The position numbers and the translations under genes were made by a program. The notes beneath the pieces are model-generated. The model was not told the DNA's origin, searched no databases, and was given only the letters and a program-made list of their open reading frames with translations. A stretch of 64,000 bases of DNA, from contig JAMKCH010002949.1 of assembly GCA_023653785.1 (NCBI GenBank), positions 1 to 64,000 of the forward strand, written 5' to 3'. This document shows, piece after piece, positions 48,081-59,902 of the stretch. Origin of the DNA: Ophioderma brevispina. Its lineage: Eukaryota; Echinodermata; Ophiuroidea; Amphilepidida; Ophiodermatidae. Position 1 is the stretch's first letter; every line of letters begins with the position of its first letter.

Positions 48081-50120
48081 CCACCTAGGACGTCACCCAT
48101 TGTTTTGAGCACTCTTAGCTTTTTGGGCAGACCTAGTTAATTCCCAAGAGATAAGACATCGAGCTCTAACATAAAAGCTATATACAACGCCATTAACACC
48201 TACGTGTTAAAAACTTTGATTACAATCCTGGGGATGTATTGCGCCAATGGTTTTTTTTAAATGCCATTAAATTTGTCCCTGAAGTTTGCATGACCCAATG
48301 CGAGGATAACAGTTCACACCCAGTTAGTTAGTGTGTTCACTAGTAATTGGAGTGGTGGTAATAGGAGCCTCTGGAATCTGAATTGCAATGTTTTCGTGGA
48401 CAACTGTATTTTATTGTAAGTTTAAACACCATGAACTTAACCGTAAAACACCCCCCCCCCCCCAAAGGATACGACAACCGAAACTGGGATTAATACCGTC
48501 TTGAAAGCTAAAACATTGCAGCATCAGGAATCTATTCGTTAAATTGGAATTATACAGTCTGGGGTTAGCGAATACAGAGACGACTTTGTACAACATATTA
48601 TAAACAAGTTTTTGTGTGCATTATGATGAATTGATTGTGCTACAGGTGAAAGCCTTACTGTTGGGATTTGATTTTTCATGAGTTAAACCCAAGTTCAACT
48701 TTGCCAGTGAAAACACAGGAATTTACGATACTGACGATATATACATGATTTGACCAAAATGGGATTCTATGTGATGGAATATGTACTTCTCCAACTTCTG
48801 GTCTTGGGATTACACTAAAGCTGATGGCAGATAAAACACTGCAGGAATCGACGCAACCAAATAGGGAGAATCTGGATTTATTAAACGTATGTTTTGAGTG
48901 TTGGTTGAACTAGCGAGTTGTCAAATGGAATACCAGAACCCACACAGAGACAAACTTGAAAATAGTGGAAAAAAATAAAGACCTTCCTACTGATAATACT
49001 GCTAAATCTGCCTTATACGAAGACGATGTAAGAAGGTAGGCCTATGTCAATTTCCAAAACCTTGGTGTAGATTACTTGTGATAAACATATACCATTCAGT
49101 ATTTATTATTCAAGCCGATTGATTTGCTTTTTTTTCCCCTTCCCATTCACACTAAAATCAAAGTGTTACGGTTGTATTGATGGAGGATGGGAAATATGAT
49201 TTGATGGGGAATACGAAAAAATGTGTAAAGGGGTTGAATAGAAACATTTTCATCAAGGAGAGAAGGGCGACATGAATCCTTTCAAATGGAGAGAAAATCT
49301 AAAATCAAGGATAAAGTATTTTAAGAAACGGAAGCGAATGGGAAAACGCTATTTGTTTCCTGAAAAAATTAAAATCCTCCATTGACTCTCCCTGAATAAT
49401 ATTGACCGCCTCCCTAAATACCACGGGTTTAGAGTAAACGTCCTTTACAAAGTTGTGACTGATTAACTAGAAGCGTGTGTTAAAAAGTGTAACGAAATTT
49501 TAAACAATTGATCAAGTGTATTTTCCCACTGTTTATACCTGAATATTTGATTGAATAGGCATCCCACATCATGATTTTAACATCGGTTTTACTCTTACAA
49601 TTAAAAGGACCGTCAAGATGTACGAATATGTTTACAAACGTTAAGGATATGCTTAAGATCAAACTAAAACGTGAGTATATATAGTTGGCAAAGCAGTCCT
49701 TAGGCCTAATTACAAAAAAACGACAAACAGACATAAACAAAACAAAACAACATATAAATATTAAACAAAATGAATATGAAAATAAAGGACCTATATCCTA
49801 TATTAGACATTACGTATACACAAATATCAATACGCAAATGAAATGAACAATTTTAACAATTGATTGAATGCGGAGATTAAAGGAACAAAAAACGACAACA
49901 ACAAAATAAATAGAAAAAATAAAAAATAAAGTTTAACACCACACACAAAATCCATGCCTGGCTCATTTACACCAAGGTCAATTCACTGCCAATTGGCACA
50001 CGCCCTTTTTATGTATTAGGCCCTAGTGCGTGATTCTTGTGAAGTGTAATTAATAGTGTTAAGTCAACATATTATTATCGTAATAATTTTTGTTTGGTAT
50101 ATTAATTCTTCAGAACTCCC
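48081..50120. other. Non-coding stretch, no gene recognised
   Basis: Contains a poly-C run near 48450-48463. No exon or transposon boundary was supported. Confidence 0.35.
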
Positions 50121-50258
50121 TATTTTGCATACAGATGTAGTGTTAAAAAATCACTCCATTCGTAAAAGTACGAATGGCGACTTGCATAAAAAGTCTCCAT
50201 TCGCACATTTACGAATGGAGTGGTATTGTTCTAACTCTACATTCCTGTAAAATAATGT
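50121..50258. repeat. Nested palindromic hairpin
   Basis: The inner hairpin 50152-50222 has 32-bp arms (cactccattcgtaaa-gt-c / g-ac-tttacgaatggagtg) with about three mismatches. Its left arm is itself a palindrome (ccattcgta aaag tacgaatgg). A weaker outer arm (tattttgcatacagatgtag against ctacattcctgtaaaata) extends the structure to about 138 bp. Confidence 0.8.
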
Positions 50259-50848
50259 AGCAAAAAACAATGCCGTGACGTCATAGGTGTGCGTTAAGAC
50301 AAAATAATTGTCTTTTTGAACTGTTCTTAACATTACTTTGAATATAATAATTGTGTCATTGATCATTCTGGTTTCCTGCATGTCAGAACATTCATGACAT
50401 TATCAACAACCTGTAATCCCATTTATGAATAGATCATCCACCCATATTTACTAGAATGGAAATTCCTTGTATGAGTCCAGTACCCCCTTTTATGCTTTAA
50501 AACAAAAAGTATTGACGTGCGCACCCCTAATGCTTTGGAGTGCTTCCTAGTTCTCATATACAAAACCCCAATTCAATGACTAACTAGAATGAGCAGAGTT
50601 TTTAAGAGCAAGCAGCATGTTACTAAATAACCTTCAAGAAAAATGTAAGTTTGTCCTTCATTATGTTATAGGAAAAAGTATAAAGCGGTGAAGAATGTAA
50701 CCTTTGTGCTTGTGGGATCACCACCCATGATGTAGTTAATCACTTTATAATAATGACATTTTCCAAATGATTTACATCTTCTCAACCCGTTTTAAGCTAT
50801 TATTTCTTCCTCTTAATTTACTAGAATAATATCAGCTTATTAGTCTTG

Positions 50849-51237
50849 TATAGTAGATTCAACCCATCGTGGCACCTCTAGTACTAAATTGGCGGAGGTC
50901 TGGGCATTGAATGAGGGACATGTTCAGTGGGTGAAAATAATTGAAAGCAATCAAATCAACGTAAGCGCACGTCTTATGCTTATAGTGGTATTAATGCAAC
51001 AGGTGATATGTTAATGGTTACTGTACTTTTGAGCGGCCACCCCCGTTTTATGGAACGAAGGAAATATGGGGGAGTCTTTGCATTCTCTCGTAAAAATGGT
51101 ATAACAGAAAGGCCAGATCTTAGTTCCTTTATGAAACAGGTGAATCGAGCCACATATTTCTTTATGCCTCCTCTCCAACTAATCGACGCTGTCCAAAACT
51201 TTTTCCTTTGGTGACACGATGGGTTTAATCTACTATA
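50849..51237. mobile_element. TA-flanked MITE with about 30-bp inverted ends
   Basis: The left end tagtagattcaacccatcgtgg (50851) and the right end cacgatgggtttaatctacta (to 51235) are inverted repeats with few mismatches, each bordered by TA. The body of about 385 bp is non-coding by motif, although a 68-codon open frame lies inside. Mariner-type mobilisation is likely. Confidence 0.85.
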
Positions 51238-53136
51238 GTTCTAATTCTATGTGGTATTCATTATCTACAAGTGACCTACATCATGAGGGCATGGTAGGAA
51301 CTGCTTTCTCCCATTGGAATTCACCTTTGAAAATACATAAAAATTGCAGAAAAACAGCTGGTGCACCAGTTTGAAGTTAGCATGAAACTTGAGGACACAT
51401 GCTACATCCCTGATTACTTACCTGGTAAACTTTTGGACAGTGTAATATGAGTATTATTCCTAATATACCTAACACTACATTTAAAATCAACTGAAGCTTT
51501 TGGAGTTGACCACTTTAGGTGATTTACTACAAATCTGAGTAGTCTTTAGCTCCAATGCTTGTAAAAAAGGATTCTGTGTAATTTGACATAGAAGGAAAAT
51601 ATAATACCAGAACAGATTTATGCCAAGAAGCTTGATTTAAATGTAGGAGGGAACCTGAGTACCAGAAGAAAGCAACTGAAAAACGAGCCCCTATACTGGG
51701 AATTGTATCCGCGACTTCAGTTATGAAAGGCCGAGGGAAAATGTGCTGTGCCACCCGCTCTCCACATAGACTATCTGTAAAACCTCCTTTGAACAGATTT
51801 TTCTGATCTCAATATATCAGGATAGAACTGATGATATTCCATCCTCCTCTTCAACTTCTTTGAAACTCTTTGTAATATACATGGGGGAGGGAATTTGTTT
51901 GCAAATGTCATGCAAAAAAATGCCTGTTCCGTTTCAGTTATGCCCAGTTGCATCATCCTGGATAACAAATGTGAACTGTTCTAATAAAGGTATTATAGTT
52001 AGAATAGTGAGCTAGGAAATTTGCATCTTTAAAAGGTACTGATGTGATACTATTTAGTTTTCTTGTGGCATGAAATGAATGGTACATGGCAAAATGCCAA
52101 ATATCTTTAAACCCCTTATTTGATGTGCCAAAAAATCCTTCAACCCCCCAAAATTGTAATTATTGCACTACCCTTTTGCTTACCACCAGCTGAAAATAAT
52201 CAAGTGCATAAATGGTGCATGCACAACCTGAACTTAAATGTAAAAAGTACCATCTGTAGTATTTGCTTTAAAGTTGACAAGCAAACCATGGAAAGAAAGA
52301 ATGCGTGTAATATTGTATACCAATGCGTGTAATATTGTATATACCTCGAAATAAAGGCGCCACAAAGTCATTCTTCCACGGGAAGCTTTTGTCTTTGTTA
52401 TTTTGAAATGCTTGGATAACCAACTTAATTCCCCGCATTTTTGATACCGACATGGCTAATTATTGTCGCTTAACTATCTTCGGTAGACAGCGTATGAGAT
52501 GATGAAGTCATCATCCTTAATTAAAGACTAGGGGCGTTATTGCTTCATGCATTTTACGCACATGTAATTAGGCATCTTTGTTTAAAGTACGCCCGCTTGG
52601 CTCATCAAATTGGAACCAATTATTATAATTATTATTAACGTAACTCAAGGTTGGCAATTAGTGTATTGATGTGCATTTCAGTAATTGTCAATTTCTTCTA
52701 CGGAAATCAAAAGTATGAGATGAATTATTTATAAGCATACGAGTTGTCAATATTTATTGGATACTGTATAAGTCAATAATTCCGCATACAAATATTTACA
52801 GTTTTATTAATCATCAGCATTTTCACAGGGGTGTTATTTCATGGTACTATTATTCTGTGATAATGAAGTATGTAATACATACACAAGTTTTGCATTTTGT
52901 GAGTTATGTCATTTTGTGAAATTTGCAAAAGAAAACACGTGATGAAAACTTACGAGTATATCACTTACATTGATACATAACTGCTTATTCATAGTGTTTT
53001 CAATGTGGGAATGACTAACTAGCTATTGACTTCATCATTTAAAAGATTATAGACAGAGCTCTGGATTATAGATATAAATAAGAGAAAATAGAGCCATTTA
53101 GAAGATACTGGGGAGGTTGTTGAGCACTATTAAACA
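51238..53136. other. Non-coding stretch, no gene recognised
   Basis: A 22-bp direct duplication (aatgcgtgtaatattgtata) lies at 52300-52342. The exon expected before 53620 was not found here. Confidence 0.35.
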
Positions 53137-53241
53137 TCTAACACGAATGCCTATTCTTACGCCTTCTTTTTGCAAAATTCTTCGTCCAATGAGCGTGATT
53201 TTGAAATAGACAGGCATAAGAATAGGGTTTGCGTTAGACGC
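53137..53241. repeat. Inverted-repeat hairpin, about 30-bp arms
   Basis: catctaacacgaatgcctat(tcttacgcc) at 53137-53165 pairs with ggcataagaatagggtttgc(gttagacg) ending at 53241, with several mismatches and a 45-bp loop. It may be a very short MITE. Confidence 0.65.
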
Positions 53242-53619
53242 TTATGGGGTCTGTGACAAGCTTTTCAACTCATCTTGTCAGGTTTTTTGTTAGAAATTTT
53301 CTAGGAATTAATTTTCTCAATTTCTTATATAAAAAAGTGTGTTTGTAACTGGGCTTGAATGAAAAATTGCACCACTACATCAGGGAGGATGTAGTTAATG
53401 AATTGACTCTAAGACAGTGTAGTTTCCCCTCCTAATTAAAACTCTTCTGGTTGAGATAGATTACTTCATTAATTGACAAAGTTAGTGAATCAAAGAATTG
53501 CTGTCAACTTAAAAAATAAAAGTCTAATTGATCATTAAATCAACTGTCTTGATTGTTTCCATTGTTACGCGAATTAGGGGGACTTTGACGTTACTAAGCA
53601 CTCTCTGGTTACATTCCAG

Positions 53620-53690
53620 AATTCCGCTTTGTGCCCAATCAAACCGAAGACCTAGAATCCCAAATATCCGACATCCACAAAAAGTTTGCG
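53620..53690 (+). CDS. EPB41L4A: FERM-domain exon (EFRFVPNQ segment), intact, EPB41L4A-like
   Basis: Acceptor ctctggttacattccag and donor GTAAGTACT bound 71 nt. The frame is open and reads (E)FRFVPNQTEDLESQISDIH then KKFA, beginning with two bases of a split glutamate codon and ending in phase 0. This is the conserved end of the FERM F2 lobe, whose family pattern is SE[FY]RFVP.Q.E.LE..I..IHK. It sits about 20 kb after the preceding recognised exon. Unlike the three upstream exons it needs no frame correction. The next expected exon (SPAEAE...YLxxAxxLDMYGVD) is not within the window. Confidence 0.87.
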
Positions 53691-54404
53691 GTAAGTACTG
53701 GCCACATGTTATGACTCTAATCTGTGTCTCTACCTTGATGCAGTTACGTCAGCGCGAGATTTTATGTTCGTACAAGGGTAAATAGCTCGCGTTGACTTGA
53801 AGCGACGGCGCTTTACGTGTGCGCACTCAACGGACCTTCTTGAAGCAGGAGTCAATGTTGACATCAATGCAAGACGGTAGCAACACGACTGTAGAGCAAA
53901 CTAATTGGGCAATGTGTTTTGAAAGAATTTTGCCAAAGTTTAAATCCCTTGCTGACAATTTGCTTTTAAAGGAATCTTTCAAATTTTAAAAGATTTCTTT
54001 TTTTTCTTATACGTTCTACCAAATAGAAGTCGTCATTCTCATAAAACACAATTCTTAGTCCATTGATCTTGGCAAGTACGGCACCAAACATTGTGGTTTG
54101 TGTTTTGCGTACCAAAGCACGCCTAGACTTCTTCAAGTGCTTTTTTAGTGACTTGACTTCTTAACCATCCTCATAATGCAAAATGTTACCGCCTAGTGGC
54201 TTCCCTAGGGGAGAGGGGGGCAAGGGGTGGTACCCGCAACATATATAGATTCCCTACCAAACTAGTCCCACAAGGGAGTTAATAGGGCTTGATGCGGAGA
54301 TGGCCATAATTGATCGCCCTCCAGGTGACAGAAACATCACACACAAAGTACTTTCTTTGGAGACTCTTTCTTAATGTAGAGTTTGCAAGATGAACCGGAG
54401 AAGG
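53691..54404. other. Intron sequence downstream of the last FERM exon
   Basis: No exon was recognised. Near 54190-54235 a G-rich stretch (aggggagaggggggcaagggg) resembles a decayed hAT MITE interior. Confidence 0.35.
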
Positions 54405-54556
54405 TAGTGTGGCCTATCTCTATCTTGAAATGAAAAATGGATTTGGAAGCTGAAATTTAGGAAAACATTTTAAAAAAGTGCCCTTTATTTGTATAAACAT
54501 ATTAGCACTCTGCCTAAGGTAGGGGGGCCAAAGACAATCAGAACAAGCACCTTTAA
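54405..54556 (-). mobile_element. MITE family A, copy 3 (partial)
   Basis: Shares atcttg-aatgaaa-atggatttg and ccaaagac-atc-g-aca with copies 1 and 2. It ends aatcagaacaagcacctttaa at a TTAA. The other end was not found. Non-coding. Confidence 0.7.
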
Positions 54557-55317
54557 TACAAGCTTCTTGGAAAGGTTCATATGATAATGTGTCTACAAAT
54601 GAAATAACCAAATTCATCTAAAATTGATATTTTCAAGTTTTGTAATTGTTGAAAACACCTTATAACTGATTTCAGCAAAATGTTCTAGTTGTAAGAGGGT
54701 CACGCATTACATGGAATTATTAAAAACGCTAAAGCTGGACTACGAAACCTTTTTCCTCGCCTAATGTTCTACGCTTACTAAAATGTCCTTATAGAAAATC
54801 TATTAGCCCAATACACGATAATGGCCCACAAGATTTTTCTACCAATTTTCAATTATGTTTGCAAACTATGTACACCTAGCTTTTCACATTACCATTCGTC
54901 ACATATCTTCATTGTCTCATTTCTATTCCTTGTTATGATGGGTGCACTAGAAACATGCGTTTGTAATATGAATAAGCGTGCCGCATGTTGTGAACTCAAC
55001 CACATTACAATGACGGGCAACTTGTTTCCACTACATGTCTTCATTACATATCTTTCTGGTCCATTGCAAAGGTGACCTGAAGCAAGGAATACTAACATGG
55101 TAATTAAACAGCAATAAATAGTTGTACAGTAATCCCATATTAAAAAATCTAAAGATATGCCAATTACAAATTGCATGGTAAGTAGTTACTTCATAAACGA
55201 AGATGTCATTGAATTGCCTTTGTAGGAAAATGTGTCTTGAGATTTTTTGGTGATTTGACATACTGATATATATATTTAATAATCATTTTCAACACTCAAA
55301 TGGCAATTTTCGTGAGA
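54557..55317. other. Non-coding stretch, no gene recognised
   Basis: Open frames on both strands between 54821 and 55261 overlap each other and have no recognisable domain. Confidence 0.35.
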
Positions 55318-55681
55318 TTAAACGGGGCATTTCGTGATCCCACAGCCCTCGTCCCATGGATTTACCTTAAAGAAGAATAGAAATGAGATTATTTTTAATA
55401 TCATCATGACCATTGGGGCCCAAGTATTAGTATGTGTTGCAATCTTAATTGTTAAGTTTGATCTATTCTAGAAGAGAAGACCCTTCATATTTTTGTATTT
55501 TCTGTCCATAAACGGACAATGACATAACAGCAGCCTATAGGGAGCGCGATACAACTTATTTGCTCGCACAACATCACAAAGCCATCATCCAGTCAACTGA
55601 AATTTTGGAAATAACCTTTTCTTGAGGATATCTCGTAAATCAGTAAACAAAATAATGTGCAGGATCCGAACTGCTCCTTAA
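55318..55681 (+). mobile_element. MITE family B, copy 2 (TTAA-flanked)
   Basis: Starts ttaaacggggcatttcgtga and ends gatccgaactgctccttaa. It matches 31881-32213 in the same orientation, including the cataaacggacaatg core and ttgaggatatctcg near the right end. 364 bp, non-coding. Confidence 0.86.
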
Positions 55682-55875
55682 TCAGGGTGCTAGCTAGGAA
55701 AATTTTAGTGCCGGTGTAATTGCCCTTAATTACGAAGATTCTCCATTGATTTTGAACTTTGAGGCTGGGTTATTTTTTAGACTTAAAAATTAAAACCTGA
55801 GTGCCGGATGGGCCTACCCACCACCCACCCCGCGTAGCTAGAACCGCCCAGCGTAGATAGAACCCTGCCTTTAAT
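55675..55875. mobile_element. hAT-like MITE abutting family B copy 2
   Basis: Ends cagggtgctagctaggaa (55683) and agcgtagatagaaccctg (to 55867) are imperfect inverted repeats. Flanks tccttaat and cctttaat match at 6 of 8 positions. The left flank includes the right TTAA of the neighbouring family B element, so the hAT insertion came second. Non-coding. Confidence 0.65.
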
Positions 55876-57493
55876 GGACACATTCTTTTTATTATTATTA
55901 AATATTTATCCAAAAATTTTGATCAAATCAATAATAGAGTTTGGATGAACCTCTTTAAGGTGGCACTTATATTGCACAGAAAGATAATAATTACCTTGCC
56001 AAGATCCCTTGGCTAAAACAGTTGAACACCAAAATTATACCATCTTTGACTTTGAAGACGAATTACTGTTGTAGCTCATATTGACTTATTACAATTTCTT
56101 TGTCACCCAACCACAACAAAGAACATAATACTTTGGGAAAAGATCAAGAATCATTGACAGCTGGTAAACTTACAGCACAATACCAATATATTGTTTTAAA
56201 CGAAAATACTTACAATACAGGACCGTTTGACATTGTAGAGGGAAAAGTTTTGTTTTTATAACTCAAATTCATGTGCCTATTTATCGTCTAAACAACAAAA
56301 GCTCTACAGCAGGCTGGCCTGCTCGAAGTGTGCTAAGGAAATGCGCAACAATAGGCCAACGTTTACGTACGTTTTGATGTTTGTGAACTTGAATACGATG
56401 ATAAACGGAGGAAAATCGGCTAGAATCTGTCATTTTATTAACAAATTACTCACGCATGAAAAAAATACCCCATCATAATTAGAACTTTACTATTTTGGAT
56501 TAATGCTAGGGTATTTAAAACAGTTTTGTTTCCTGTTTGATTTCTGTAAATGTCAAGAAGAACCGACGATGATGCACATTCAGGGCTTCATAACTTGAAA
56601 GAGTTGCAATATAATTTAAGCTTAAATATGTGCATTTTTCAGTCTTGCCAGTTAACATCATACTGGTTTGCTTTGACAATAAATATACGTAAATCTCGGG
56701 GATGGACATATACCCACAAATATTTGATAAGGGGGAGGGTCAATAGGATCATCCCCAATTTGACTCCTGTCCACATATTTTTGACCAAAATACCTCATAT
56801 TACCACATTTGTTTAAAAATGGTTAAATCTGCACGCTTCACATGCATTGTGTTCTAATTGGATTACTTTAACGATTTCCCCCAGAATTTAACTTTTTCCC
56901 CCTCCCCATAATTTTCCTTTGCCCCATTCCCCCACACCCCGCCCCCTCCCCCCTCCAGAAAATTGAAGTCTGTGGCTACCACTGTTGACAGGAGCCTACC
57001 TTTGTTAGTTTACTGTGTACTTTGAACCCATTTTGACTTCTAAAGTCCTCTTCCAGATTTTTTCTTCATGAGTATGTCTAACTTTGCGTTACAATATTTT
57101 TTCCACAGTGACAATTCTGTAGGTGAGTGTGTTCAGGTCAGCCATGGCTGGCTACTGGTCCATATCCAGTCCTGAGATCCTATTTGCCTTTTAACTTAAC
57201 AGTTTCCCCTGAACAAATGGCAATTTTGACTGCAGTAATTTTGATTTGGTGTATAGTTAATCCTCTTTAATCCGATGTTTGCTGTCATGTGTTTAATGGA
57301 ATTAAAATGATGTGTTAATCTATTACATACTATTAGTAGTTTTCTATACTGTTGGCTAGCATGCCTCAAGGAAGCGGTTGTTGTGCATGACCCATAGGCA
57401 TATGATAGGTAAAGTGAATGGGACAAACTGAAACTCAGACTGCGAAAGGAGTCTTATAATGGGACCTTCAATCATTGCTATGAACCACAAGAG
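55876..57493. other. Non-coding stretch, no gene recognised
   Basis: Near 56878-56960 a C-rich stretch with cccctcccc resembles the interior of hAT-type MITEs. No exon was supported. Confidence 0.35.
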
Positions 57494-57612
57494 CAGTGGC
57501 CCTATCTTGGGGGTGCTTTCATGCCAAAAAAATGCAAAATCAACCGATTTTGGCTTATAGAGGTCTTCCTCCCTAAGGGGACCCCCTCAAAAAACCATGT
57601 CTGGATACACTG
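57494..57612. mobile_element. Short hAT-like MITE family H, copy 2
   Basis: Starts cagtggccctatcttggggg and ends catgtctggatacactg. It matches 19377-19525 in overall order but is shorter. The 8-bp flanks do not match clearly. Non-coding. Confidence 0.62.
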
Positions 57613-59123
57613 GTGAAATAGGTTTATTGCACACAATTTTTTTTTTAAAAAGAAGAAAAAAAAACCACCTTAAAACACTAAAACAAAACTAAAACACAAA
57701 CAAACAGGAAGGGACAAACATTGAGAAGTCATATAAAAATCCACAACAATGATATTTTCAAACCATTTTGAAATGCCTAAAACAAAGAAACCTTTCTTTC
57801 AAAATGGATAGGAAAAAATCATACCACACACATCTAACAATCCATGACCACCGTTTGAAATTTTTGTGTGGCTTCACAGCATTCAGTTGTTAATGTTTAA
57901 GGCGCTATCCGATGAGCTAAAAATCATCAAAATTAGATTTTTATATATTTAATACGGGTGGAGGATTGGCTAAACATATACTCTAAAGCTTGAAAGTACC
58001 CAAATAGAAACAATGAAAATGTTGCTTCATATTTTTAATAAAACCATGTTTTTCTTTTCATTCTAACATTTACGCATATGAGACCGTATCTTTTTTTATT
58101 TATTTATATTTCCTTCACTTGGCCATTCATGAAAGAAATGAAATAAAGTTTCAATCAAAATTTTTAAATATCACTGGTAGAGGGCTTTAAAAGGAAGCAT
58201 TATTTTTATGTCATGGATTGCCCAGAGTTGTGTCGTAATCCGTTCAGTTAGCACAGGGTCAAAATTCTAATATAGAGACTAACATGACAATTTCAGTCTC
58301 ACATCATATTTAAATCTGCTATAGTGCCAGGTGATCTTCACCTCAGTTTACTTTCCGTCACAAACATGATTTCAATCAGTGTTATAACCTATGTTTACAT
58401 GTCTCTATTTTACTGTAATAACAACATTGAACTGTGGCCTACATACACCAGTACGAATTTCTTGTCCCTGGCTGTTTAATTCCTTTAATTTTTAAAATCA
58501 GCACTTGCGATTGATTATGATATGCTTGCATATATTTCTAACCTTTCATACTGCTGCAAACTATGTTTAGAAAAGGATCAGACACTGTCCCCTAAACCAG
58601 TGCATGTTGTTTCGTAAGAAATCATACTGAGGAAAGTGACAATGAATTGGAGGCTAGAACAGGGAATATGACAGAGCTCATTGATGAAGATAAGTGATGA
58701 AAAATATCGCCTTATCATGTTGTTACAAATTAATGTTAATTTAATAAGCGTTCTAAATTTAAAGATGAGGATTTTTTTGTTTTTGGCCATCTTAGATGGT
58801 ATCATAATGGCTTAGCTCCAATATCTTATTTGGTAGATGCCGGTGTAGCTGGTAATCCACCACGATAAAACATTGGATGCCCATCATTTTCAAACAAAAA
58901 TCTCATCTTTCCTTCTCGAACATGTTTTTTAGAATATGTTATGTTTTAATTTAATCGACAGGGTAATCGTATTTGTCAAAAATATTGTTACTTCATTCTT
59001 TTTTATTTATTAAATAATTGAAAACATATATCAAACCAGAACCAAAGTCATTGCGATTGAGTGTGATCTTCAACACTGCAATAAAGTGCATTTGCGCACA
59101 ATGCGACATGCATGACGTTTGAG
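57613..59123. other. Non-coding stretch, no gene recognised
   Basis: A-rich at 57635-57720. No exon or element boundary was identified. Confidence 0.35.
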
Positions 59124-59434
59124 TGCGCGTGTGGTCCAGTGGATATAGCATTCGGCTCGTGGATACGAAGGTCTTGGGTTCGAGTCCCACTGTTGCCAAC
59201 ATCGTGTGGTCCCTTGGGCAAGACACCTTGAAAATCTCTATTGCCTCTCTCCCCCCCGGTGCTAAATGTGGAGCTGCTAGGTATATTGTCCATTGAGCGC
59301 CGCCCCAATGTATGATTATGCCTTGGGTATGTATGGCCGCGGACATATTCCTAAGGTTAGTGGTAAGTAGTAAAGAAGCCCTTTGATACACATGAAAAAG
59401 CGCTACAATAAATAAATGCTGCAATTATTATTAT
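59124..59434 (+). mobile_element. tRNA-derived SINE, copy 1
   Basis: The head has an A box (tggtccagtggatatagc) and a perfect B box/T-arm (gggttcgagtcccac, near 59175-59190), as in a tRNA. The body includes cccttgggcaagacac and a gagctgctagg motif. The tail ends in aataaataaatg and a run of att. Transcribed by RNA polymerase III in life and mobilised by a LINE. Non-coding; open frames on the other strand are chance. Confidence 0.88.
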
Positions 59435-59600
59435 ATGACACATTATAAAACGGCAACGCACCATTTACACGCTTGTCAAATAGCCCCGATTACACCAACG
59501 TATTGGCTGCAAAACCCAGTGTCCATCCATTAAACCAGTAATGGATGGGCGGGAGTTTTGAATTGACCTTCATATTTTTCAACCAACGCCCCTGAGATGG
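59435..59600. other. Spacer between SINEs
   Basis: No feature recognised. Confidence 0.4.
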
Positions 59601-59902
59601 CACGTGTTTGTCCCAGTGGTAAAAGCGCGACTCCTTATCATTGGGTGTGAGTCGAGCCCCCCCGTCGTGGCCAACGTGTTTGTCCCTGGGCAGACACTTT
59701 ATCTCGCTTTTCCTCACTTCACCTCACCCAGGGTAAATGGGTAGCTGTTAGGGGTCGTCATATGTGCGCGCCGTTATAAAACTGGCGGCCGAATTTTCAA
59801 TATGTGACAAGACATGATTTATCCTATTGACAAGCGGAATAAATGTAAACGCTTTGAGACTTTATTGTATAAAAGCGCTATATAAATAAGTGCATTTATT
59901 TT
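59601..59902 (+). mobile_element. tRNA-derived SINE, copy 2
   Basis: Diverged head (tttgtcccagtggtaaaagc and gtgtgagtcgagcccccc), body with gtccctgggcagacacttta and aatgggtagctgtt, and tail gcgctatataaataagtgca. Same organisation as copy 1 and same orientation. Confidence 0.83.

Larger units (their letters stand above)
27711..53690 (+). other. EPB41L4A: Span of an EPB41L4A-like gene, partial
   Basis: Four exons on one strand, in the correct order, encode successive FERM segments: 27711-27815, 30406-30460, 33009-33184 and 53620-53690. FERM proteins link membrane proteins to the cortical actin cytoskeleton, and EPB41L4A is a band 4.1-type member. The combination TKG.VLLD, HLNLVETDYFGLRY, GPPFTLY, EDPCKLREE and RFVPNQ fits EPB41L4A better than EPB41L5, FRMD3/5 or PTPN4 as I remember them. 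The earliest exons, one exon between 33184 and 53620, and everything after 53690 were not found. Introns carry many MITEs. Confidence 0.72.

Noticed and set aside
53528..53785. 85-codon open frame over the last FERM exon
   Set aside because: It is in a different frame from the conserved EFRFVPNQ reading and runs through both splice sites.
58993..59424. 143-codon open frame on the - strand
   Set aside because: It is the complement of a tRNA-derived SINE.
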